From Candidatus Acidiferrales bacterium (GTDB taxonomy: Bacteria; Acidobacteriota; Terriglobia; Acidiferrales; UBA7541), in the NCBI GenBank assembly GCA_955651735.1, contig CATPAM010000341.1:1-7758 (forward strand): a stretch of 7,758 bases of DNA, read 5' to 3'. The notes under the pieces were generated by a model. It ran no database searches. It was not told where the DNA came from and worked only from the letters and a program-made list of their open reading frames with translations. Shown here in pieces: positions 1 through 5,508 of the stretch. Numbering within the stretch: position 1 is the stretch's first letter; the number at the start of each line of letters is the position of its first letter. Both the position numbers and the translations under genes were made by a program.

Positions 1-62
1 CCTTGGATAGCGAGGAAGAACATCGCTACGTAGATGATGACTAATGCCAGAACCGCCTTCAT
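1..62 (-). CDS. N-terminus of an unidentified membrane or exported protein (partial)
   Basis: Only the first 20 codons are inside the window; the gene runs off the left edge. The peptide MKAVLALVIIYVAMFFLAIQ is almost wholly hydrophobic after Lys2, as in a signal peptide or first membrane helix. The start is supported by a perfect GGAGG (complement of 68-72) five bases before the ATG. The frame stays open further upstream but offers no better start. The gene is divergent from the permease, so the two share the 63-274 intergenic region. The family cannot be identified from 20 residues. Confidence 0.55.
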   Translation of the reverse strand, partial: MKAVLALVIIYVAMFFLAIQ

Positions 63-67
63 GACTG

Positions 68-72
68 CCTCC
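68..72 (-). promoter_or_regulatory. Shine-Dalgarno GGAGG that sets the start of the partial minus-strand gene
   Basis: On the minus strand GGAGG is followed by CAGTC and then ATG, an ideal five-base spacing. About 35 bases further upstream on that strand lies TACAAT (complement of 106-111), a five-of-six match to the -10 consensus. It has no convincing -35 box, so the ribosome site is solid but the promoter is only suggested. Confidence 0.5.
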
Positions 73-237
73 GCGGCGAAGAGCTTGGGGTTTCGCCACG
101 TTATGATTGTAAAGAAGAGAGGGCGCGCGGAGCAGCATGTCGAGGTACAGGATTGTCGGGAGGCATACTGTCTGTCCTTTGCTGTACTTTGGTGCAGGCT
201 CGAGCGCTGGGGAGTTTGGCCCCGCCCGCGCGTCGCG

Positions 238-266
238 TTGGCGGCTGGCGAACGGTCTGCTACGAT
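238..266 (+). promoter_or_regulatory. Putative sigma70 promoter of the permease operon
   Basis: TTGGCG at 238-243 matches the -35 consensus in four of six bases. TACGAT at 261-266 matches the -10 in four of six. The spacer is exactly 17 bases. Transcription would start near 273, one or two bases before the ATG at 275, giving a nearly leaderless mRNA. This fits the absence of a Shine-Dalgarno before that ATG. The rest of the 63-274 intergenic region shows no other clear signal. Confidence 0.4.
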
Positions 267-274
267 GCCGCGCC

Positions 275-1705
275 ATGGCCCAAAGTGAAGCTTCCCCCGA
301 GATGAAGGTCGCTGACGCCTCTGCGCTCCTGGAAGCCGAAGCGGGCCTGCACCGCAACCTGACGCCGCGGCAACTTTCCATGATCGCTGTTGGCGGGGCC
401 ATCGGCACCGGACTTTTTCTCGGCAGCGCGCTCTCCGTGAAGCTTGCGGGTCCCGGCGTGATTCTGAGCTACACCGCGGCCGCCGGGATCGCGCTGGCGC
501 TGATGTGGGCGCTGGGAGAAATGGCCATTGCGCACCCGGTGGCCGGCTCGTTTGGCGTTTACGCCGAGATGTATGTGCATCCGTGGGCCGGGTTCGCCAT
601 GCGCTATTCGTATTGGCTCGGGCAAGTGATCGCCATCGGCAGCGAAATGGTGGCGGCGTCGATTTATTGCAAGCACTGGCTTCCGGGGGTGCCCTCATGG
701 ATTTGGATTGCGGGATTTTCGGCGGCGCTGATCTGGGTGAACGCCAGTAGCGTTTCGAATTTCGGGACGTTCGAATACTGGTTCGCGATGCTGAAGGTCG
801 TGACGATTGTTCTGTTTTTGATTTTGGGAGCTGCTTTGCTGCTCGGCATCGGCTTCCCTCGAATCGGCGCTACGAACTACGTGGCGCATGGCGGATTTCT
901 TCCCCACGGCTGGACGGGCGTGGGACTCGGCATTGCGATGGCGGTATTCAGCTATCTGGGGATGGAGATTGTCGCGGTTACCTCCGGGGAGGCGAAAGAT
1001 CCGGTGACGGCGTTGCCGCGGGCGATGCGCTGGACATTTGCGCGCTTGGGCATTTTCTACATTGGCGGACTTGCCGTGGTCGTTGGCGTGCTGCCGTGGA
1101 CGCAGGTGGGGCTCGGCGAAAGCCCTTTCGTTCGAGTGTTCGAATCCGCGAGGATTCCCGCGGCCGCCGAGATGATGAACTTTGTGGTGCTGACGGCAGC
1201 GCTGTCGAGCGTGAACTGCAATCTCTATCTGACGTCGCGGATGCTGTTTTCGCTGGCGCGCGGCGGCTACGCTCCTGCTGCGCTGGGACGGCTGAGCAAA
1301 CGCGGCACTCCGGTAACGGCGCTGCTGGCTTCAAGCATCGGCATGGTCGCGGCGCTGTTTCTGGAGCGGCGGTACAGCGGCACGGCGTACGTGTACATGC
1401 TGGGCGCGGCGTTTTTCGGGGGGATTTTTGTGTGGCTGATGATCTTCGTCACCCACCTGATGTTTCGGAGGCGGATTGCTCGCTCTGGGCAGTCATTTAG
1501 GCGCTTCGGGCCGCGGGGTCCGTGGAACTCGCTGTTTGGTGCCGCGGCTCTCGGGGGGGTGCTGGTTTCCACGTGGTGGGTGCCGGGACTTCGCATCACG
1601 TTGACGGCCGGGCTGCCCTGGCTGCTCTTTATCACGCTGTGCTACCTTGGATGGAGGAAGACCTATTCCCGCAACGCAGGGGCTGGAGCCGGTATTGATG
1701 GATGA
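275..1705 (+). CDS. AAT-family amino acid permease
   Basis: A 476-residue, roughly 12-helix secondary transporter of the amino acid-polyamine-organocation superfamily, AAT branch (relatives of LysP, PheP, AroP, GabP). It would import an amino acid with protons across the inner membrane. The first helix carries the hallmark GGAIGTGLFLGS (residues 40-51). This is followed by GEMA, then P..GSF..YAE near 81-99, and the FSYLGMEIVAVTSGEAKDP segment with PRA in the middle, all typical of the family. The frame is open from 137, but residues encoded before 275 do not resemble the family. ATG 275 lies just after a candidate promoter; ATG 302 is an alternative that would shorten the cytoplasmic tail by nine residues. 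The last eight bases overlap the next gene, a kynureninase-like enzyme, which hints at an aromatic or tryptophan-derived substrate. Specificity cannot be read from the sequence. Confidence 0.9.
   Translation: MAQSEASPEMKVADASALLEAEAGLHRNLTPRQLSMIAVGGAIGTGLFLGSALSVKLAGPGVILSYTAAAGIALALMWALGEMAIAHPVAGSFGVYAEMYVHPWAGFAMRYSYWLGQVIAIGSEMVAASIYCKHWLPGVPSWIWIAGFSAALIWVNASSVSNFGTFEYWFAMLKVVTIVLFLILGAALLLGIGFPRIGATNYVAHGGFLPHGWTGVGLGIAMAVFSYLGMEIVAVTSGEAKDPVTALPRAMRWTFARLGIFYIGGLAVVVGVLPWTQVGLGESPFVRVFESARIPAAAEMMNFVVLTAALSSVNCNLYLTSRMLFSLARGGYAPAALGRLSKRGTPVTALLASSIGMVAALFLERRYSGTAYVYMLGAAFFGGIFVWLMIFVTHLMFRRRIARSGQSFRRFGPRGPWNSLFGAAALGGVLVSTWWVPGLRITLTAGLPWLLFITLCYLGWRKTYSRNAGAGAGIDG
1685..1688 (+). 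promoter_or_regulatory. Shine-Dalgarno GGAG for the kynureninase-like gene
   Basis: GGAG lies nine bases before ATG 1698, inside the end of the permease gene. It favours ATG 1698 over an in-frame TTG at 1647, which would add 17 residues unlike the family. The arrangement implies translational coupling to the permease. Confidence 0.5.
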
Positions 1706-2882
1706 CCTGCTTAAATGGCGCGGCGAGTTCCCGATTCTGGACCGCTCCACCTATCTCATCAGCAATTCGTTGGGCGCGATGCCGCGCGCTGTCTACGACT
1801 CGATGCGAGCCTACGCGGATTCCTGGGCGGAGCGCGGCGTGCGTGCGTGGGAAGAGGGCTGGTGGGAGATGGCCGTCGCGGTTGGGGACAAAATCGCTCC
1901 GCTGATCGGGGCGAAGGCCGGCGAAATTTCGTTGCACCAAAACGTCACGCTAGTTCAAGCGGTCATCGCTTCCTGTTTTGATTTTCGAGGAGCGCGCAAC
2001 AAGGTTGTGATGACGGACCTCGAGTTTCCGTCCATCCAATACTTTTATCACGAGCAGCGGCGCCTAGGGGCGCGCGTGGAGTTGGTGGCGAGCTTCGACC
2101 CGGTGCGCTTCGACCTGGAGAAGTTCCTTGCGGCCATTGATGAAACCACTTTACTTGTGCCCATCTCGCAGGTGCTCTTCCGCAGTGCCTACATCGTCGA
2201 CGCGCGGGCGATTATCGAGCGGGCGCATCGCGTCGGCGCTCACGTGATCCTCGATGTCTTCCAGGCGGCCGGCACGATTCCGATAGACGTTCGGGCATTG
2301 CGCGCCGACTTCGCCGTCGGCGGCGTACTGAAATGGCTGTGCGGCGGACCGGGCGTCGGCTATCTCTATGTGCGCGAGGATTTGCGCGCCAAGCTGCGTC
2401 CTGCGCTGACAGGATGGATCGCGCATCGCCGCCCGTTCGACTTCGAGACCGGGGCGATCGATGCGCGCGAAGATTCGTTCCGCTATCTCAACGGCACGCC
2501 ACATGTGCCGGCGTTGTATGCGTGCCAACCCGGGCTGGACATCCTCAACGCGGTGGGCATCGAGGCCATACGCGCTAAATCGGTACGCATGACCGCGCGC
2601 TTGTTCGAGGGCGCCAAGGAGCGCGGTTGGCGCGTCAATACTCCGGAAAATCCAGCGGAACGCGCGGGCACCGTTTCGATCGACTGCGCTCACTCTTACG
2701 AAGTCTGCCGCGAACTGCTGGCGCGGGAAATCCTGGTGGACTTCCGGCCGAAAGCCGGGGTGCGCTTCTCGCCACACTTTTACAATCAGATTCAGGAATG
2801 CGATTTCGCGCTCCAACAAGTGGACGAAATTCTCCGCACGCACGCGTGGGAGAAGCATGCGGCCGCGTCCGCTCCCGCCTGA
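1698..2882 (+). CDS. Kynureninase-like PLP enzyme (aminotransferase class V fold)
   Basis: 394 residues, close to the usual kynureninase length (about 400-460). Kynureninase cleaves kynurenine to anthranilate and alanine in tryptophan catabolism. Visible landmarks are YLISNSLG (19-26), matching the family's 'GNSLG' region; LHQNVTLVQAVIASCFDF (79-96), very kynureninase-like; ILDVFQAAG (184-192) with Asp186 placed to pair with the PLP ring nitrogen; LKWLCGGPG (211-219) with Lys212 as the likely Schiff-base lysine; and a later NGTPHVPAL. Well-known kynureninases have Tyr-Lys at the PLP site. Here it is Leu-Lys-Trp, more like other class V relatives such as PvdN-type proteins. The fold and PLP use are therefore sure, but kynureninase activity is not. 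No tryptophan dioxygenase or formamidase is visible. The gene overlaps the permease by eight bases and ends four bases before pcm. Confidence 0.85.
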   Translation: MDDLLKWRGEFPILDRSTYLISNSLGAMPRAVYDSMRAYADSWAERGVRAWEEGWWEMAVAVGDKIAPLIGAKAGEISLHQNVTLVQAVIASCFDFRGARNKVVMTDLEFPSIQYFYHEQRRLGARVELVASFDPVRFDLEKFLAAIDETTLLVPISQVLFRSAYIVDARAIIERAHRVGAHVILDVFQAAGTIPIDVRALRADFAVGGVLKWLCGGPGVGYLYVREDLRAKLRPALTGWIAHRRPFDFETGAIDAREDSFRYLNGTPHVPALYACQPGLDILNAVGIEAIRAKSVRMTARLFEGAKERGWRVNTPENPAERAGTVSIDCAHSYEVCRELLAREILVDFRPKAGVRFSPHFYNQIQECDFALQQVDEILRTHAWEKHAAASAPA

Positions 2883-2886
2883 TTTC

Positions 2887-3576
2887 ATGGATGCAGGCGG
2901 CATTTTCGGCAACAGCACGCACAACGGTTTTGCGCAAGCACGCCAGGAAATGGTGGAAACGCAAATCCGCCGGCGTCATATCACGGATAGCCGCGTTTTA
3001 GAGTGCCTCGAGCGCGTGCCACGCCATGAATTCGTTCCCGCGGAATTTCGTGACCGCGCTTACGAGGACGCCCCGCTCCCCATCGGGGAAGGACAAACGA
3101 TTTCGCAGCCCTACATCGTGGCCGCCATGACCGCGGCGCTGCATCTTCAAGGGGACGAACGGGTGCTGGAAATTGGAACGGGGTTTGGCTATCAGGCCGC
3201 CGTGCTGGCCTGCCTGGCGCGCGAGGTCTTCACCGTAGAGTTCCGCGCGGGGCTTGCCACCGAAGCCGCCGAGCGCCTCGCGCGCCTCGGCTATAAAAAT
3301 GCTCACGTGCACTGCGGCGACGGAACACTTGGTTTGCCGGAGTTCGCCCCGTACGCCGCCATTCTCGTGGCCGCTGCGGCGCCCTCCGTGCCCGCACCGC
3401 TTCTCGCGCAGCTTGCCCAAGGCGGAAGAGTGGTTGTGCCGGTGGGCGATGTGGAAAATCAGGATTTGCAGCTGGTCGAACGCAGCCATGATACTTTTCG
3501 TACCACTATGCTGGAGCCTTGCCGCTTCGTTCCGCTGCTCGGTGCCCATGGCTGGAAGGGCACAGCGCAGCGATGA
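2887..3576 (+). CDS. pcm: Protein-L-isoaspartate O-methyltransferase
   Basis: A 229-residue cytoplasmic repair enzyme that methylates isoaspartyl residues in damaged proteins using S-adenosylmethionine. The order of motifs is complete: ARQEMVETQI (18-27); VPRHEFVP (44-51); GEGQTISQPYIVAAM (67-81), the substrate-side signature; VLEIGTGFGYQAAVLA (93-108), SAM-binding motif I; GDGTLGLPEFAPYAAI (144-159); and LLAQLAQGGRVVVPVG (172-187). The start is uncertain. ATG 2887 sits four bases after the previous stop, fitting translational re-initiation, but has no Shine-Dalgarno. ATG 2857, ten codons upstream and overlapping the previous gene, has GGGAG four bases ahead. Both give a complete enzyme. The gene ends in an ATGA overlap with the glycosyltransferase. 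Its presence between an amino acid gene pair and a glycosyltransferase looks like co-transcription, not a shared pathway. Confidence 0.93.
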   Translation: MDAGGIFGNSTHNGFAQARQEMVETQIRRRHITDSRVLECLERVPRHEFVPAEFRDRAYEDAPLPIGEGQTISQPYIVAAMTAALHLQGDERVLEIGTGFGYQAAVLACLAREVFTVEFRAGLATEAAERLARLGYKNAHVHCGDGTLGLPEFAPYAAILVAAAAPSVPAPLLAQLAQGGRVVVPVGDVENQDLQLVERSHDTFRTTMLEPCRFVPLLGAHGWKGTAQR

Positions 3577-4334
3577 GTTCCGTTCCCCCTGAGCTCTCCA
3601 TCGTGATTCCATCTTTCAATGAGGAGCTGCGCTTGCCGGTAGCGCTAGCGGATATATCGGCCTATATCCGCGCCAGCAACCGAGAAACAGAGGTCATTGT
3701 TGTCGACGACGGCTCCACCGACCGAACCGCGGATGTGGCCAACTCCTTCCGCGGCGAAATTCAGCGCCTGCGTGTGATCGCCAACAAGAAAAACCGCGGA
3801 AAGGGCTACAGCGTTCGGCATGGAATGCTGGAGGCGCGCGGACGCATTGTGTTGTTTACCGACGCGGACTTGTCCGCACCGATCGTCGAAGCGGACAAAC
3901 TTCTCGCGGCCCTCGCGGATCACGACGTGGCTATCGGCTCACGCGCGCTCAACCGCAACCTGATTTCCGTGCATCAGTCCGTGTTCCGAGAGTACGCGGG
4001 CATCATTTTTAATCTTATTGTGCGCGCCATTCTCCGCTTGCCGTTCGTCGATACGCAGTGCGGCTTCAAGGCTTTTCGGCGTGACCGCTGCCGCGTGATC
4101 TTCCAGCAGCAGCGCATCGAAGGCTTCGGTTTTGATCCGGAGCTTTTGTACCTGGCACGGCACCACGGCCTGAGCGCGGCGGAGATTCCGGTACGCTGGG
4201 CGCATTCACCGGCTACGAAAGTGAGCATGTGGCGCGACAGTATCCAGATGTTTCTGGACGTTTTCATCATTCGTTGGAATGCACTGCAGGGGCGGTACCC
4301 GCGCTCGGAGTCCTCGAAGGCCAGCGCGGCCTGA
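3573..4334 (+). CDS. GT2 glycosyltransferase, dolichyl-phosphate glucosyltransferase (ALG5)-like
   Basis: 253 residues with a single GT-A domain. Seen motifs are SIVIPSFNEE (9-18); VIVVDDGSTDRT (41-52), the nucleotide-binding start; NRGKGYSVRHGM (74-85); FTDADLSAP (95-103), whose Asp-Ala-Asp should hold the metal; IGSRAL (121-126); DTQCGFKAFRR (160-170); and GFGFDPELLYLAR (184-196) with a nearby IPVRW..SP (205-213). The last two blocks are typical of the dolichyl-phosphate glucosyltransferase/DPG synthase group. These enzymes transfer a sugar from a nucleotide sugar to a polyprenyl phosphate on the cytoplasmic membrane face. No obvious membrane helix follows the catalytic domain, so it is probably peripheral. 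ATG 3573 overlaps the pcm stop as ATGA, implying coupled translation. The sugar donor and lipid acceptor are inferred from the family. The uppS-like gene downstream could supply the acceptor. Confidence 0.88.
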   Translation: MSSVPPELSIVIPSFNEELRLPVALADISAYIRASNRETEVIVVDDGSTDRTADVANSFRGEIQRLRVIANKKNRGKGYSVRHGMLEARGRIVLFTDADLSAPIVEADKLLAALADHDVAIGSRALNRNLISVHQSVFREYAGIIFNLIVRAILRLPFVDTQCGFKAFRRDRCRVIFQQQRIEGFGFDPELLYLARHHGLSAAEIPVRWAHSPATKVSMWRDSIQMFLDVFIIRWNALQGRYPRSESSKASAA

Positions 4335-4348
4335 GCAAAAGGGCCCTT

Positions 4349-4367
4349 CACTTTATAATACAAAGTA
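4349..4367 (+). promoter_or_regulatory. Operator-like inverted repeat, copy 1
   Basis: CACTTTATAATACAAAGTA is an imperfect inverted repeat with eight-base arms (six of eight pair) around a three-base centre. It matches copy 2 at 5453-5471 in 14 of 19 positions, and all five differences are transitions. Together they suggest the consensus TACTTTGT-N3-ACAAAGTA. The site ends one base before the -35 box of the following promoter. This position could suit an activator, or a repressor that hinders polymerase. The likely ligand is the winged-helix protein encoded at 5037-5429. The TATAAT inside the repeat (4354-4359) lacks a good -35 and may be incidental. Confidence 0.55.
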
Positions 4368-4368
4368 C

Positions 4369-4397
4369 TTGACACGCGTGGAGGCTCCGGTTAACAT
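4369..4397 (+). promoter_or_regulatory. Sigma70 promoter predicted to give a leaderless mRNA
   Basis: A perfect TTGACA (4369-4374), a 17-base spacer and TAACAT (4392-4397, four of six) form a strong promoter. Start of transcription seven bases after the -10 falls at 4404, the A of the ATG. No Shine-Dalgarno is present before that ATG, as expected for a leaderless message. The operator-like repeat lies immediately upstream. Confidence 0.6.
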
Positions 4398-4403
4398 GCG
4401 CAA

Positions 4404-5018
4404 ATGGCCTTCGTGAGCCCTCTCCGCTCCCACCAACGCGAGCCTATCCCCATCGATGCTCGCGCCGCCGACCACCTGCGTTACATTCGCGAGACCATGG
4501 AGCGCGCCGCCGAGTTTACCGCCGTCCCCGGCTGGGGCGGGGTAGCCATGGGAGTGACCGCCATCGTCGCGGCTTGGATAGCATCGCATCAAGCATCGCC
4601 GCGCGCCTGGCTCACGGTTTGGCTGGTCGAGGTCTTTGTCGCCGTGGCCATCGCCGCCTCCTCGGCGGCGACCAAGGCTCATCGCGCCAGCGCCACACTT
4701 CTTTCCGGGCCGGGCCGCAAATTTCTTCTCAGCTTTACTCCGCCGATCATCGTCGGCGGCCTGCTGACCCTCACGCTGTTTCAAGCCGGCGTGCAAGCCG
4801 CGATTCCCGGCGTGTGGCTGCTTCTTTACGGCACGGCCATCGTTACGGGTGGGGCCTTCTCAGTGCGAGTTGTTCCGGTGATGGGGTTGGCTCTCATGGG
4901 TCTTGGAGCAATCGCGCTTTTCGCTCCGTCCAATTGGGGAGACGCGTTCATGGCGGCAGGCTTTGGCGTGTTGCAAATTGGCTTCGGGTTGTGGATTGCG
5001 CGGCATCACGGAGGGTAG
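4404..5018 (+). CDS. Six-helix membrane protein of unknown function
   Basis: 204 residues. After a short polar N-terminus there is a soluble amphipathic stretch with AADHLRYIRETMERAAEFTAV (about 21-41) and a PGWGG turn (42-46). About six hydrophobic segments follow, near residues 46-61, 68-88, 108-130, 133-150, 157-175 and 179-199. The RYIRETMERA..FTAVPGWGG block resembles a conserved membrane-protein family I recall next to winged-helix regulators in Acidobacteria; I know no tested function. It is followed after 18 bases by such a regulator, so the two probably form a sensor/effector and regulator pair. The start is set by the promoter, whose predicted +1 coincides with the ATG, and not by a ribosome site. 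Confidence 0.75.
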   Translation: MAFVSPLRSHQREPIPIDARAADHLRYIRETMERAAEFTAVPGWGGVAMGVTAIVAAWIASHQASPRAWLTVWLVEVFVAVAIAASSAATKAHRASATLLSGPGRKFLLSFTPPIIVGGLLTLTLFQAGVQAAIPGVWLLLYGTAIVTGGAFSVRVVPVMGLALMGLGAIALFAPSNWGDAFMAAGFGVLQIGFGLWIARHHGG

Positions 5019-5036
5019 CGGCACAGAAGGATTCGC

Positions 5037-5429
5037 ATGGCCAAGTCATCGACAGCACGGGACGAACGGTACCAGCGATCACGCGAGCGCGAAGCCGCAC
5101 TGCCTGCCGCACATGCGCAGCCACGCGAGCCCGTCCCGGCGGATCTGGACCGTCTGATTCACGAGCGCGTGCGCTTGGGCATTGTCAGCGCCCTGGCGGT
5201 CAATCGCTCGCTGACCTTCAACGAATTGAAGGCCATGCTGAAGACCACGGACGGCAACTTGAGCGTGCATGCGCGCCGGTTGGAAGAAGCAGATTACATC
5301 GTATGCACGAAATCCTTTGACGGGCGGCTGCCCAAGACAGAGTACCGGCTTACGGCAGCGGGGCGAAAGGCGCTGGAGCGCTATTTGAATCATATGGAAG
5401 CGCTAATCCGCGCGACGCGCGAAGGCTAG
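5037..5429 (+). CDS. Winged-helix transcriptional regulator (HTH_34-like)
   Basis: A 130-residue DNA-binding protein. A charged, Ala-rich N-terminal tail of about 35 residues precedes a single winged-helix domain (about 38-117). RLGIVSALAVNRSLTFNELK (46-65) gives the first helices, TTDGNLSVHARRLEEADYI (70-88) the recognition helix region, and KSFDGRLPKTEYRLTAAGRKAL (92-112) the wing and last helix. The 'TDGNLS.H...LE..GY' pattern followed by 'P.T.Y.LT..GR' is characteristic of the small stand-alone winged-helix group related to ArsR/MarR/PadR folds. No ligand domain or metal-binding cysteine cluster is present; its only cysteine is Cys90. AAGGA (5027-5031) lies five bases before the ATG. It is cotranscribed with the membrane protein and flanked by two matching operator-like repeats, which suggests autoregulation plus control of the uppS-like gene. 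The target sites are inferred. Confidence 0.85.
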   Translation: MAKSSTARDERYQRSREREAALPAAHAQPREPVPADLDRLIHERVRLGIVSALAVNRSLTFNELKAMLKTTDGNLSVHARRLEEADYIVCTKSFDGRLPKTEYRLTAAGRKALERYLNHMEALIRATREG

Positions 5430-5452
5430 AGCTGCAAATTTTTTTGTCCCCA

Positions 5453-5471
5453 TACTTTGTGGTACAGAGTA
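5453..5471 (+). promoter_or_regulatory. Operator-like inverted repeat, copy 2
   Basis: TACTTTGTGGTACAGAGTA is an inverted repeat with eight-base arms, seven of eight pairing, around GGT. It is the better of the two copies. It lies between the winged-helix gene and uppS and ends 38 bases before the uppS-like ATG. Copy 1 ends 37 bases before its own ATG. A preceding run of seven T (5439-5445) makes the region AT-rich. No clear -35/-10 pair could be assigned here; TATCGT at 5477-5482 is a weak -10 candidate that would place the repeat over the -35. Confidence 0.55.
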
Positions 5472-5496
5472 GTTTGTATCGTTAGACCCTAGCGGC

Positions 5497-5500
5497 GGAG
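5497..5500 (+). promoter_or_regulatory. Shine-Dalgarno GGAG of the uppS-like gene
   Basis: GGAG lies eight bases before ATG 5509 and fourteen before the in-frame ATG 5515, so the first ATG is preferred. Unlike the membrane-protein gene, this gene has a normal leader. Confidence 0.5.
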
Positions 5501-5508
5501 AAAAGAAC

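Noticed and set aside
185..191. TACTTTG upstream of the permease, resembling one arm of the operator
   Set aside because: The second arm is missing: the following bases do not match ACAAAGTA at the right spacing.
137..274. Upstream extension of the permease frame from ATG 137
   Set aside because: The extra 46 residues do not resemble the family's N-terminus, and a promoter candidate lies within this stretch.
2151..2924. Long minus-strand open frame opposite the kynureninase-like gene and pcm start
   Set aside because: It is antisense to well-supported genes. Its composition (Arg- and Ala-rich, no motif) is that of a shadow frame in GC-rich DNA.
4339..4348. Perfect palindrome AAGGGCCCTT beside operator copy 1
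   Set aside because: It has no loop and no T run, so it is not a terminator, and it does not recur before copy 2. It is probably chance in GC-rich DNA.
5409..5445. Hairpin CGCGC-GAC-GCGCG followed by a run of seven T, terminator-like
   Set aside because: The stem lies inside the end of the winged-helix gene and the T run starts 17 bases after it, too far for an intrinsic terminator. The T run more likely belongs to the uppS control region.
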